Below the pieces are notes generated by a model. That model was not told where the DNA came from. It saw only the letters and a list, made by a program, of their open reading frames with translations, and did not search any database. From positions 40,563,683 to 40,627,682 of the forward strand of contig JASXTE010000002.1 in NCBI GenBank assembly GCA_030280995.1: 64,000 nt of DNA. The letters are read 5' to 3'. This document shows positions 42,732 to 54,117 of this stretch, piece after piece. The translations under genes and the position numbers were made by a program. This DNA comes from Hemileia vastatrix (taxonomy: Eukaryota > Basidiomycota > Pucciniomycetes > Pucciniales > Zaghouaniaceae). Numbering within the stretch: the first letter of the stretch is position 1; every line of letters begins with the position of its first letter.

Positions 42732-45700
42732 TAGATCGTTTACTTGTGTGCAAAGCAAACTATCTTATCTCTCCCAGTGCACAGAACCTCCATGTCTTAA
42801 GGACTGGAGTTGCTTTAAACCGCTTGAGATTCATTCTTTTTAAGGAGGATATCCCCTTCAGTTGTCTTATAGACTCTGGAGCTTCAATTTCTTTTGTTAG
42901 TTTATCTTTTGCCGAGAAGCTTCAACTAACATTTACAGATATCAATCGAACTCCCATCTATTTGGTCGAATCAGAGGAACCCAAATATTGGGTAAGTAAG
43001 AAAGTTTTATGGGTTTTCAACTTTCTGAATTTTCCCCCCTTCGAGTGGGAATTATCAGTCTTGGACGCCCCAAGGATGGACGATACCATTCTTGGCCATG
43101 ACTTTTTAACGCATTGGAATTCCGAAATTGATTGGACTAGGGGATGGATCACCCCACGCTCTAAGTATATTTCTGATTCTTCAATGCAGGTCAATAGGGA
43201 GTTAAACAACCCGCCTGACAACGTCCTGCTAGAGGACAAATCTCTGCCAGATGACTTTCAAGAATCTGTACCTTCTTTAAATGAGCAATTGGCTAACCCT
43301 TCTAGCTCGATGACTTCACTCGAAGAGGATTTAAATTGCCTCGAAGTAATCAAATTTTGCTCTCTCAATACAGGTATCCCCTCCACAGATTCTCTCGAAG
43401 ATGAAGAGGACGACCAAATAAACGTTGAAGCCATCAAATCAACTCTACCAGAAATCTACCACAATTTCCTCGATGTTTTCTCAATCCGCAAGGCCAATAA
43501 GTTACCACCTCATTGACCCTACGACCATCAAATAGAGTTAATAGGCCCAGTACCTCCGGCAGGTCCTGTCTATTCTTTATCGAAGGACGAATCTCAAGTT
43601 CTTCGAGACTACATTGCAGAGAATGTAGCCAAAGGTTTCATCAGAGCCAGTAAATCTCCAACCGGCTCCCCTGTCCTCTTTGTAAAAAAGAAGGACGGTA
43701 GTCTTAGGTTGTGTGTTGACTATAGAAAGCTCAACACAGTCACGAAGAAGAATGCATATCCTGTTCCTCCTATGTCATTACTTCTTACCCTTTTCAATGG
43801 TGCTAATTTCTTTTCTAAAATTGATCTTAGAGGCGCTTACAATCTTATTCGCATTGCGGAAGGTCATGAACCACTGACTGCAATGCGCACTAGATTTGGT
43901 AGTTTTGAATATTTAGTTATGCCTTTTGGATTATGTAACCCACCTTCAACTTTTCAAACTTTTGTTAATGATATCTTTCAGGATGTTGTTGAACAATTTG
44001 TAGTCGTCTATTTAGATGATATTTTAATATTCTCGAAAAAACTGGATGAACATATTCATCATGTTCGACAGGTCCTTAATCGTCTTCGAGATCATGGTCT
44101 CTACGCCAAGCATAATAAATGCGAATTCCACCTCAAATCAATTGATTTTTTGGGTTTTACGTTGTCCACTGACGGTTTAGTCATGGATGATAAAAAAGTC
44201 CAGAAAATCCTGGAATGGCCTGAGCCCAAAAACATTAAATCACTCCAAGGATTTTTGGGTTTTGCAAACTTCTATAGAAGATTTATTAAAGATTACTCTA
44301 AAACTATTTCCAATCTTACTTCTCTTCTTAGAAAAGATATTCCTTTTGTTTTTACTTCTACAGCACGAAAGGAATTCAAAGCACTAAAAACGGTGTTCAC
44401 CACAGCCCCAATTCTTCGGCATTTTGATCCTTCTGCCTCGACAATAGTTGAGACAGATGCTAGCGATTATGCTATTGCAGGGGTCACTTCTCAATTAGAT
44501 CCTGAAACAAAATTTTTTCATCCTGTTGCTTTTGAGTCACGCAAACTCATAGCCGCGGAATTAAATTATGAAATTCATGACAAAGAGCTTTTAGCTATTA
44601 TCCATTGTCTTAAAAAATGGTGTTCTTTTCTTCTCAGCCTAGATAGTCCTTTTCAAATTTTAAAACATCATAATGCTTTGAAATACTTCATGTCTTCTAA
44701 AGTGTTAACCAGGCGTCAAGCCAGGTGGGCTGAATTTTTGACTGAATTTTCTTTCTCTATTTCCTATTGCCCAGGAAAAAACTGCATTGTCCCAGATATC
44801 TTGTCACGTTGGGACGACGTTTACCCACAGCGGGGGGACACATTTGCTGACAAGAACCCAGCAAATGTGCAATCAATCTTCAACAAATCAATGTTAACGA
44901 CTCATCAACTTAATTCGATGACAATTCAATCTTTTCGAAATCCACTATCCAACATCCTTGAAGCTCAGTCGAAGGACGATTATTGTTTAGGGTTAAAAGA
45001 CAAAATACTCTCGAAGCAAGGGGCCAAAAGATTTAGTATTGAATCAGGTCTATTAGTCTTCGAAGGTAGAGTAGTCATACCCGACAACAATGAGATAAAA
45101 TTATGGATTTTCAACAGTCGACATGATTCTCCGTTAGCTGGTCATTTTGGGGTTGATAAAACCTACCAGTTAATAGCGAGGGATTTCTTCTGGCCAGGTA
45201 TGACCAAGGAAATCAAGGCCTATATAAAAGCTTGTTACGAATGTAATAGGAATAAGGCTCCCCGTCACCGGAAGCATGGGTTGCTTCAACCACTTCCTAT
45301 TCCCTCTAAACCTTGGGAATCTTTATCGATGGATTTCATTTCTCAACTTCCTATTTCTAATGATTTTGATGCTATATTAGTAATAGTAGATAGATTCTCA
45401 AAAATGTCTATTTTTATTAAAACCACTACTACTGCTACAGCAGAAGATTTGTCAAAATTGTTTCTAGAATATGTATTTTCTAAACACGGCTTACCAAATG
45501 ATATTATTTCAGATAGAGGCTCATTGTTTGTATCCACATTCTGGACCCAACTGTGTTGACAACTCAATATCACGAGGAATCTCTCCACGGCCTATCACCC
45601 TGAAACCGATGGTCAAACAGAAAGAGTTAACCAAATCCTCAAACAATATCTTTGAATGTATGTCAGTTACCAACAAGACAATTGGACCACATGGCTACCA

Positions 45701-46378
45701 TTGGCCGAATTTTCTTATAATAACTCGACTCATTCTTCGACACGACAATCTCCCTTCGAAACCATTTATGGACGACATCCTCGATTCAACTCAATTCATG
45801 TAGGAACTAATCATCCTGCGGAACATTATCTTCGAACTATATCACGACTCCAAGAAGAACTTAAAACAAATTTGGAATCAGCAATTCAAAGATACAAGGA
45901 ACAGGCCGACAAACATCGACAATCTGCTCCTTCCTTTAAACCAGGCGACAAAGTATGGCTCGATGCACGAAACATCCGAACAACAAGACCATCAAAGAAA
46001 CTGGCTGAAAAGCGCTTGGGACCATTCGAAATCGACTCTGAAGTCTCTAAAACTGCATTTCGACTCAAGTTACCTCCTAAATGGCAGGCAATTCACCCTG
46101 TTTTCCATGTATCTCTCCTGGAACTGGCTCGAGAAATATACCCGGGCAAGAACCAAACCCCTCCGGAACCGGTCGAAGTAGAAGACCATCTAGAGTGGGA
46201 AGTAAGTCGTATCCTTGATTCAAGAATACGCAAGGGGAAACTTCAATACCTCGTGGAATGGGAAGGCTTCCTCAATGACTCAGACAAAACATCTTGGGAA
46301 CCAGCCATCAATGTTTCTAACGCTCCTGAACTCCTAAAATCTTTTCATTCGAAATATCCTTTAAAACCAAAACCTTAA
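42722..46378 (+). pseudogene. pol: Gyp-1 Pol polyprotein: protease, RT, RNase H, integrase, chromodomain
   Basis: One frame throughout, broken by TGA at 43514, 45557 and 45653. Protease: CLIDSGASISFVS. RT: GSLRLCVDYRKLNTVTKKNA, MPFGLCNPPSTFQ and Y-L-D-D at 44009-44020. RNase H: ETDASDYAIAGV and LNYEIHDKELLAI. Integrase: H...H and CYECNRNK zinc region, catalytic Asp in SMDFISQ, Asp in IISDRGS, and Glu in DGQTERVNQ, the last inside the segment between two stops. The GPF module reads KRLGPFEIDSEVSKTAFRLK. The chromodomain (about 46178-46340) has WEVSRILDSRIRKG, YLVEWEGF and SWEPA, and would steer insertion to modified chromatin. Each stop stands where the family has Arg (PPHRPYDH, LCRxLNI, QYLRxY). 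Confidence 0.92.
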
Positions 46379-47272
46379 AATTTCTTTATTTAAAATTTTC
46401 TTTTCTTTTCTTTCTTTCTTTGAAATCTAAAACATCTCTTAAATTTCTTAGCCTTGTTTTCTTTTTTCTCTCTTCTTTTTCTTTCTTCTCCTTCTATAAA
46501 ATTTCCTCCAAAACCAACTAAAATTAAAATCAAAATTAAAATTAAATAAAATTAAATTAAATAAAATAAAATAAAATAAAATAAAATAGAATAAACATAA
46601 ATAATAAAATAAAAAAACTCATAAATCTCTCTAAATATTTTCCTTCTTTTCTTTTTCAATTCTTTAAATACATTCTTTTCTTAAATTTAAAATTCTCTTC
46701 AAAAAACTTCTCTTCCAAAAAATTTTTATTCTCTCTTTTAAAAACTTTCTTTCCTTCAAATCATCAAATCTTGTACGACACGACCATTTCCTGGAACTTA
46801 ACATACAACCTCTAAAATCTCCCTATAATAATTCTTCTTTCAAACTCTCTTAAATTCTAAATTCTGTTTTTTTTTCTTTTCTTTCTTCTTACTCTCTTTT
46901 CAACTAAAATTTCTTAAAAAAAAAAAAATTTCAAAATGCTCAATTTAACAAATTCATCTCAATCACAAAACCGTTTCTTTTTTTTTCTCCCTCTTTTCTT
47001 ACATAAAAATTTTCCTTTTTAAAACACTAAAACCTCCTTCAATTAAAACAACCTTTCTTTTTCTTTCTTTAAAATTCCTCTTTCAAATTCTATAAATTTT
47101 TTTATTTAAAACTTCTTTTTTCTTTTTTTCTTTTTCTCTCTCTCTCAAATCTTATAAAATTAACAACATTCACCTACAAAAAAAAAATAATACTAATAAT
47201 AAATAAAATTAAAATAAAATAAAATTAAAATACAATTTTTTTTTCTCTACTTCTTTACATCTCCTTTTCTTT
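46379..47272 (+). other. T/C-rich and (TAAAA)n low-complexity spacer
   Basis: Between the convergent ends of pol (plus) and the antisense gene (minus). It includes AAATTAAAAT and TAAAA simple repeats at 46510-46620 and 47190-47235 and long pyrimidine runs. No gene is supported. Confidence 0.65.
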
Positions 47273-48127
47273 TCAAATCTTTTCTTTTAACTTCTCTCGA
47301 ACCAATCTTTTCATTTTCTCCAAAACTACACTTATTTCCTTCCTGCATTTCTCAAATACCTCCTCCTCTCCCATCTCCAATAGCTCCTCTGCCACGTCGA
47401 AGGAAGCAGCATCAATAATAGCGTCGACCTCCCCACATAGTTCTTCCGCGAACCTTACTCGTCGACCTTTACGAGGTTTCTTCGACCACACCTGGTCCAG
47501 GGTGTCTTCGGGCTCTTCAACTACTTCCGTGGCTGGAGGGTTTGCCTCAGTTGGTATAACCGGCGCAGGCTCCGCAATCGGCTCTTCAAGGTTATTCAAT
47601 GTCTAAAACAAAAAAAATCTCATCAGTAACTTCATCCTTAAAATAAAACAATTAAAACTTACCTCAAAGATGGGGTCAGGCTCTAGAAATAACCTGGGCG
47701 CCACTTCGACCTCTACCTCTCTCTCTTCCTCATCGTCCTCAATGACCACCCGTCGTTTCTTGGGTGCCCGCCCTGGAACAGGGACTTCATCTTCATCCTC
47801 CTCCACCAATTCGTCGACCTCTTCCTCAACACCTCGCTTCGAACTCATGGCCTGGGTTACCCAGGTTGAGATCTTGTTGTTCAACTCCTTATCATTTTCC
47901 CCCACCAATTGTTCATCTTCGATCGAGACATCCCAAATGTCTTCGACCACCTCTTTGGTCTTCGGAACTACCCAAAACTTAGTTTTTGTAAATCGTTTTT
48001 CGATTTCCGCGTTCTTCATCAACGCATTGCATGCCACTCGCCGCCAACGGCAAAACTCGCATTTCTGGCGAGGGCCTCGAGTCGCCGTACTTTCGACACA
48101 GAAATATTCCATGCTTTCAGAAGCCAT
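47273..48127 (-). CDS. Antisense two-exon gene of Gyp-1 with CX2CX6C motif
   Basis: Exon 1 runs 48127-47663 (155 codons) and exon 2 runs 47602-47273. The 60-nt intron 47603-47662 has a GTAAGT donor and a TTTTAG acceptor and ends in a stop if not removed; splicing gives a 264-residue protein. The N-terminus MASESMEYFCVESTATRG is followed by QKCEFCRWRRVACNAL, a CX2CX6C motif. The centre is acidic (VDELVEEDEDEVPVPG) with a basic APKKRRV stretch that could be a nuclear localisation signal. The C-terminus has KGRRVRF and a long charged helix. It lies between pol and the 3' LTR on the opposite strand and has its own TATA box. I know no named family; a nuclear or DNA-binding role is inferred. Confidence 0.7.
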
Positions 48128-48287
48128 GCAAGTCTGTGAAAACTGTCGTGTGATTATTCCCCCATCTGCTTTAGGGTGTGGGAGTAGGGCAGTTCATTAT
48201 AAAATAAATAATTAAGAGGTGAGGGAAAAAAGTATTAGACAAGGGAAATTAGTGTGGGAAGATGGCTCAAGCTCAACGGAGTTCGCA

Positions 48288-48296
48288 TTTTTTATA
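48288..48296 (-). promoter_or_regulatory. TATA box of the Gyp-1 antisense gene
   Basis: The minus strand reads GGATATAAAAAATG here, 10-18 bp inside the internal border of the 3' LTR and about 160 nt before the ATG at 48127. A second AT-rich candidate is at 48197-48203. Confidence 0.45.
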
Positions 48297-48306
48297 TCCG
48301 AGCATC

Positions 48307-49082
48307 TGTCACGCGCCACGTGACACTCGAGGCGAAATTAACTCAATAAATTAATAATATCGAGTCCTAAATCTATACTCAAAGCGCAGAAAGCAATTCT
48401 CCATAGCAACTGCGATTTTCCTTTGTGTACTTACTATTTAACTGCGCTAGCCTAAACTCTAAATCTAAATTAGTCAATCTCCCAATAGGGTACCTTAGTC
48501 CTTTTCAATAAGCAACGCAAAGCGCTAGGATCAACGAAATAGTATAGTAGTAGTTTTTTTTCATTAAAGTTTTGTTAATTAATTAAAAGGGGTAAATTGA
48601 GCATGGACGGATATTTAGTGGAGAGGGTCTAAGTGTATGTTAGTAATGGTCAATGGAATGGGAATGCTGCAATCGAAGGGAGGTCAATGCGAGGAGGAAC
48701 AAAGGATATAAAAGGAGTTGGGTATTTGGTTCGATATTCCTTAGAATTAAATTATAATATCGTATTTACATTAATAGTGGTAAATCCTTAAAAAGTTAAA
48801 TCATTGTTATTGTATCTTTCTTTTACCTTCTCAATATTCATTTCTAAATCCTAAATCTTTGATTATTGAGTTTCCAACCCTTTGTGAGATTTTAAGAATT
48901 ATTATTACCTTGGAACTAGTTTATAATTCTTCACGATCGAACCTCGAACCTATAGCTATTACTTCGAGTGACCTTCGAATCATTTCCTCGAATCATTCCT
49001 CTGTGCTTCGAAGAAGTTTCTAAAATCGCTCATCTCACTTAGAGGAACATCCTCGACCTTGTGCGTAGGTCGTCCGGTGACA
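48307..49082 (+). repeat. Gyp-1 3' LTR
   Basis: 776 bp, same ends as the 5' LTR. Differences include several C/T and G/A changes in CpG or former CpG, for example CTCGAAG against CTCAAAG and GCTTTGAAG against GCTTCGAAG. The AGAATTAAATTATA block is kept at 48743-48756. Confidence 0.95.
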
Positions 49083-49087
49083 CTCCC
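49083..49087. repeat. Gyp-1 target-site duplication, right
   Basis: CTCCC, matching 40692-40696. Confidence 0.85.
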
Positions 49088-52000
49088 CTCTCTATCCCAT
49101 CTCACTAAACCTCACTTTTTTATCTCTCCTTTCCATCTGTTTTACTCTGTAGGGAGAAAAAATAGTTATTTGTAAAGCAAATGGGGTGAGGTCAGACTAA
49201 AAAAGGCTTGATTGGGGTGGGGAAGAAATGGTTTGGTTGTGGAGTATAAAAAGTGTATATGCAAGTTAGAGGAATGATATGGGATACAAAAGGGTATTAT
49301 GTGGTAAAGGAGTTAATAAAAGGATGAGAAACAAGGAAATCGGGATGTTTTGGGGTGGCAAGGCATTTGAAAGGGTTTAGGAAGGATGAGGAGGAAAGAA
49401 AAAGGGGTTAAGTGGGTTGAAAAGTGAATGGGGAGGATAGGGGAGGGTTTTGAAGCATTATAAAATAGTGTGGGAGGGGTGGAGAGTGCAGCAAGATTAT
49501 AAAAATAGTTTTTGAAAGTGAAGGGGTGTGATTAAAATTCAGAGGGATGAAAAAGCAGGGAAAGGTGAGGAAAGGTAAAAAGTGTGTCAAAGGAGGCAGA
49601 AAAAAAATGAAGGTGGACTCTATTCATTGCCCAGGGAGCAGAGCCCACCCTGTCAGTTCTCAGAACTTTTGTTCTATCTTATAAAATAATCAATACCTCT
49701 ACTGTCTTGCTATATGTACACCTCCATCCACAAACAATATAGCTTTATTGGATGATGGAATTAAAGGCTTCACTTTATGACAGAATATTTATTAATATAC
49801 ATATATTATCCATACAATACTTTTTCACTTTCTTAGAAATTATTTTACAAAATGCTTCTGATAACTAAAAATTAGATAGAAGAAAAATTATTACCATTTT
49901 TATAAAAATTTTGAAAAAATGAACACAACCTATGTTAAAATTTTCAATTAATGCTCTTATTGATTTCATGAGATGAATGTATTTGAATTTAAACTTAATT
50001 ATTAATTATTTTGATGAGACTACAAAAATAATTGAATTAAATTATTGTATCCAAATAAAGATTTAACACAAAATACATTTAAATGTTTCAACTTTTTGCT
50101 TGATATTTTTTTATATTTACTATACATAAATAAATAAGTAGCTGTAACAACTATTAATTTAAGAAAATAAAATAAGTAAGATTTCTTAAAATATGTACCA
50201 TTATCAATTCAGTAAAATAATAAACCACTTGAGTCCTTTATTTTACTACACTATTTTAACTCCAATGACTATACAAGTTTTTGCATTAATATATTACTTA
50301 TTATTTATTGAAATTAGATTGAAATACCAATGAGATCTGTTGTAAAACTGTGTTTAAAAAAATTTAAACTATGAGAAAAACTTTAATTAGATTTTCTAAT
50401 TTAAAAATTAAGTGTATTTTTATATCAAAAATTTATAAATTAAATAATTTTCAGTTCCAAAAATAAATAGAGGTGATTCATCATTTTGAAAAAAATATTA
50501 TATAAAATTGATTTCAATTCTATTTTCTATTATTATTATATGACCTTTTTTTCTGTATTATATTTTAATAAAATTAATTCACAAATGATAACATTTATAA
50601 AAGGTAGCCGATCTTCTGTTTTATTTAAAAAAACATAAAGAAGGAATTTTTTATTAAATACAAATTGTTTAGGTGCTTCTTATTATCTTCTTTGTTTGGA
50701 TTTAAATATATAAGCTCAATTGAATCCTAAAAACATAACCTGGGTATTTTTTTGTAAAAGGGAATAAATATTGTTACATAAATCAATATTTTTATACAAT
50801 AAAAGTATAAAACTAATTTCTGTTGAAATATTTACTGAAGAGATGAAATATTCTTTTTTTAAATGAGTTATCATAAAAATAAATTAATACTGTTTATATT
50901 TTCCATAATGCAATTACTATAAATATTAATATTGTATTTTTTCTAATAAAATTTCATATTGATTTTATATCATATACTTTTACATGGGATAGCACCATAA
51001 TATAATGTTGACCTATTAATGTAAGTATCATATTTCTAATAAATGATTGATAAATCCTTAAGCCATATACCTTTACTTGTGAAAAAATTTTTGATTTTGA
51101 GTAGTGAATTAATTCTTATAATTCATTTTTCTAGAAATTATAAGTGTATACCTGAGCCAGCTTATTTATTTATATTTGAACACCATGAAATGGATGAATT
51201 AATATGAAGTAAGTGTTATATTAACCAAAATTTAATCTTTTTAATGCTATTCTTTTCCCATAGAGATATTTAAAAATAGCTATTGTATCTCTTGTATGAA
51301 ATAAACATCATATAGTAGATCTTCAATGAGAAACTGATAGAATAATATAAAAACACCACTTCCACCTACTATATAGAGTGCTTGAAAAATATTAAAGTCT
51401 AAAATTAAATTTTAAACAACTCTTTTCACACCAGAAATTTTTTTTTAATGTGTGGCTTTTATTTCCTGGTGAGCACTTTAATTATCCCAAAAAATAATAT
51501 TTAAGAACACTTTAGATTTAAGATTACATTTTGAAGAATTTTATATTTTTATATTTATTTTATTTTTAATATTTATTTTAGTTTATATGTCTTTTTGTCA
51601 CATTAAAAATTTGCTTAGTAGTGATTAATTTTTCACTTCATTAAATAACTCTACCAACTCATAATATCTATGTGAAATGGTGATAAAATATATCACAGAA
51701 AATTTTATAATCTCAGCTATGTATTTATTTTAATAAGGTTATCATATGTAATTCTTAGTATTTAAGGAATATATAGAACTCTAAAAGGCAGAAATTAATT
51801 TTATTTTACTGTTAATCATCCTTTTGAATTTGAAAATCTCAAAAACTAGATTAAACTATACTATCATAAGAATTGGACCTCCTTCAAGAAATACATACAA
51901 ATAATATTTAAAATAATAGTTCTTAGTATAAATAAGGTTTGAGACACCTATATTGAGTCAGAAATCAGGAAAAAAACACATTCCTATATTTGAACTCTTT

Positions 52001-52480
52001 AGCTGTTTCTGTTTTCCACTGAATTCTAGGATATAAAATTTAAGAATTTTGATGGCTCAGTGGGTTTTTTAGATAACTTATGTTAACTGAAAATAATTAT
52101 AATGCATAATAAAAAATTATAAATTTAAATCAAAGAAAATATAAGTTCATACAGTTCAAACTTAAAAATAATGGTTTCAAATTCTGATTTGGCAGGAATT
52201 TTCAAAAAAATCAGTCACTGATTGTGTTTTGTATGTTTTCTAAAAAAATTATTGAAATAATTAAGTAGGTTAAAAGTGTTATGTTTGTAATTAATAATAC
52301 AGTTTTCCAGCCTTTAATTCATAAATTTCAATTCATAATTAACATTGAATTATGTTTCATTAAAAAATACTGTGAATTAATCTGATTCTTAAGCTCTCCT
52401 TATTTAATTTCTATTAATTGTGCATTAAAATCTCAATATCCTTTCAGTAAAGATCCATCCATCCTTAGAAAAGAGCGCAA
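49088..52480. other. Gene-free AT-rich interval
   Basis: First a pyrimidine-rich then a strongly purine-rich stretch (49150-49640), followed by about 2.8 kb of A/T-rich DNA with no open frame above 60 codons that I would support and no recognisable element ends. Confidence 0.6.
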
Positions 52481-52500
52481 GATAAGTTCAAATTAAAGCT

Positions 52501-52599
52501 CAGTATGGGTTCAGTATGGGTTCAGTATGAGTTCCATCTGAGTTCCATATGATTTTGAATCACTTGCTAGCAAGTCCCCCCAAAATATTGCATGATGAT
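52501..52599. repeat. MITE-2 right-end remnant
   Basis: Five 11-bp units (CAGTATGGGTT, CAGTATGGGTT, CAGTATGAGTT, CCATCTGAGTT, CCATATGATTT), then ACTTGCTAGCAAGT and CCCCCCAAAATATTGCATG, which match the right part of MITE-2 at 26378-26478. Confidence 0.65.
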
Positions 52600-52910
52600 C
52601 ATTCTTAAAAATTTATCAGAATTCATAATTTCTGCAAGACTTGCTTAGCACCTTTATTTTCAGCTTTAAACAATCTCCACAAATAAACTTTAAAATCTCC
52701 ATCTTTCTTTAACCAAAATAAATCCATTTAATGACATCTTCATTTCCTAAAGTTATTTTCACTGTTTCCATCAATGACTGAGTTGTCCAAATGATTGAGT
52801 ACCAGTATGATTACTGATGAAGCAGTGATAAATTTAAAATGACTGAATTGAATATCCAACTAGACTAACATTCCCTTCCTAAAACCTTGAAAAACCAAAC
52901 TTCCAATTTA

Positions 52911-53368
52911 TTTCCAGCTTATGGCTCTGGTGGAACACCCTTCTGCACATTCCTACATAAACTATCCATGAAATGATTGAATTTCCAGTTTAATGTCTTG
53001 GTGGACCAAAGAGAAATTAATTTTTCAGTTTGAGGTCATGGGGGACCAAAGATTGATATTTTGCTGTTTGCTTCCATTTTAGGGTCATGGAGGACTAAAT
53101 ACCTACAGTTCATTCAAGTTTTAGGTCATGGAGGACCAAACAGAATAACCATAAAAAAATTCTTGCCTAATTAAATATTCATAACATTTTGAAAAATTTT
53201 GTTGAAGCTCATTTTTAAGTCTTGATGGACTAACAGATCCCAAAGAATTAGAAAATCTTCATAAGTATTCATTTTAAAGTCATGAAGGACTAAAAGATCC
53301 AAAAGAATAAATCCAAAATCTTGAAAATTCTTGAAAACTAGTCATTTTAAAGTCTTGGAGGACTAACC
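52911..53368. repeat. Irregular array of a GTCATGGAGGACYAAA motif
   Basis: Eight imperfect copies on the plus strand, near 52915, 52990, 53030, 53080, 53122, 53213, 53273 and 53347, each preceded by a T-rich TTTTARG. Spacing is irregular (about 40-90 bp). It is not coding and not a simple tandem repeat. Confidence 0.6.
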
Positions 53369-54117
53369 AAATCTCTTAAAATATAATTCCATATTTGACA
53401 AGCATTGGTAACCACATCTATGTTTCAAAATATAAGAGAAAAATGAAATAATTAAAATAAAAAAAATATGAGAAAAAGAAAATTTAATATTATATATTGT
53501 AAAATTTAGTAATATTAATTTATATTATTATTATTATTTAAACACAAAAATAAAGTTTGTATAGAAAAATTTAGAAATAGAAGATATATATATGTTATAA
53601 ATTCAAAATTATTATTATTAAAATGAAAGATTTATTATTTAAAAGATGTCCCTACAATTTGAAAATTAACATTAAATATATAAAAGATGCACCCAGTCAT
53701 TTGATGAACCATACCCCTGACATCATACCCACATCCAATTGCACCTTGATGTGGGATACACAAGAAAGAAATTGAAAATAAACTTAAATAATCTTTTTCA
53801 TAAATTTTAAAAAAATAAAATAAACAAAAATAGAACATGATCACTGGGTGGGCTCCCTCGAAATTTTAAATATGATTGGAGACCACCAGTGATCATTATC
53901 ACTGAAAAAATTAATTTATAATAAATTTGAAAATTAAATTTAAATTAAATTAAAACATATAACATAGAAAACATAAAAAAATTCTTTAATTAAAAATAAA
54001 CATGAAAATTCTTGAATCTTGCTTTGAATGAGTGTAATCATAGTGATGTTATAGTAATCCAGTTTATAGTCTTATAGGAATGAATATATGAAAAAAAGCC
54101 AGTATTCAACTGGATAC
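53369..54117. other. AT-rich interval with one hairpin
   Basis: No supported gene. 53837-53856 and 53878-53896 are near-perfect inverted copies (ATGATCACTGG...CCAGTGATCAT) around a 21-nt loop. Confidence 0.5.

Larger units (their letters stand above)
40697..49082 (+). mobile_element. Complete Ty3/gypsy chromovirus Gyp-1 (8386 bp)
   Basis: Two 776-bp LTRs with TG...CA ends bound gag, pol with a C-terminal chromodomain, and a spliced antisense gene. The flanking 5-mer CTCCC is present on both sides (40692-40696 and 49083-49087). The LTRs differ at about 13 positions by my count (under 2 percent), so insertion is recent relative to the other retroelements here. Pol has three in-frame TGA codons, so this copy is non-autonomous. 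Confidence 0.95.

Noticed and set aside
43709..45559. Treating the 616-codon frame as a separate gene starting at MCVDYRKL
   Set aside because: The Met lies inside RT motif 2. The frame continues upstream to the TGA at 43514 and is a polyprotein segment.
46510..46620. Telomere or subtelomere-like simple repeat
   Set aside because: The TAAAA/AAATT repeats are not TTAGGG-type and lie inside the Gyp-1 element.
47670..48215. 181-codon plus-strand frame rich in Ser
   Set aside because: It is the complement of the acidic exon 1 of the antisense gene; its poly-Ser comes from reversed Glu/Asp codons. The minus-strand reading has a motif, intron and promoter.
53635..53844. 69-codon minus-strand ORF
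   Set aside because: Hydrophobic AT-driven frame without a start context, motif or second copy.
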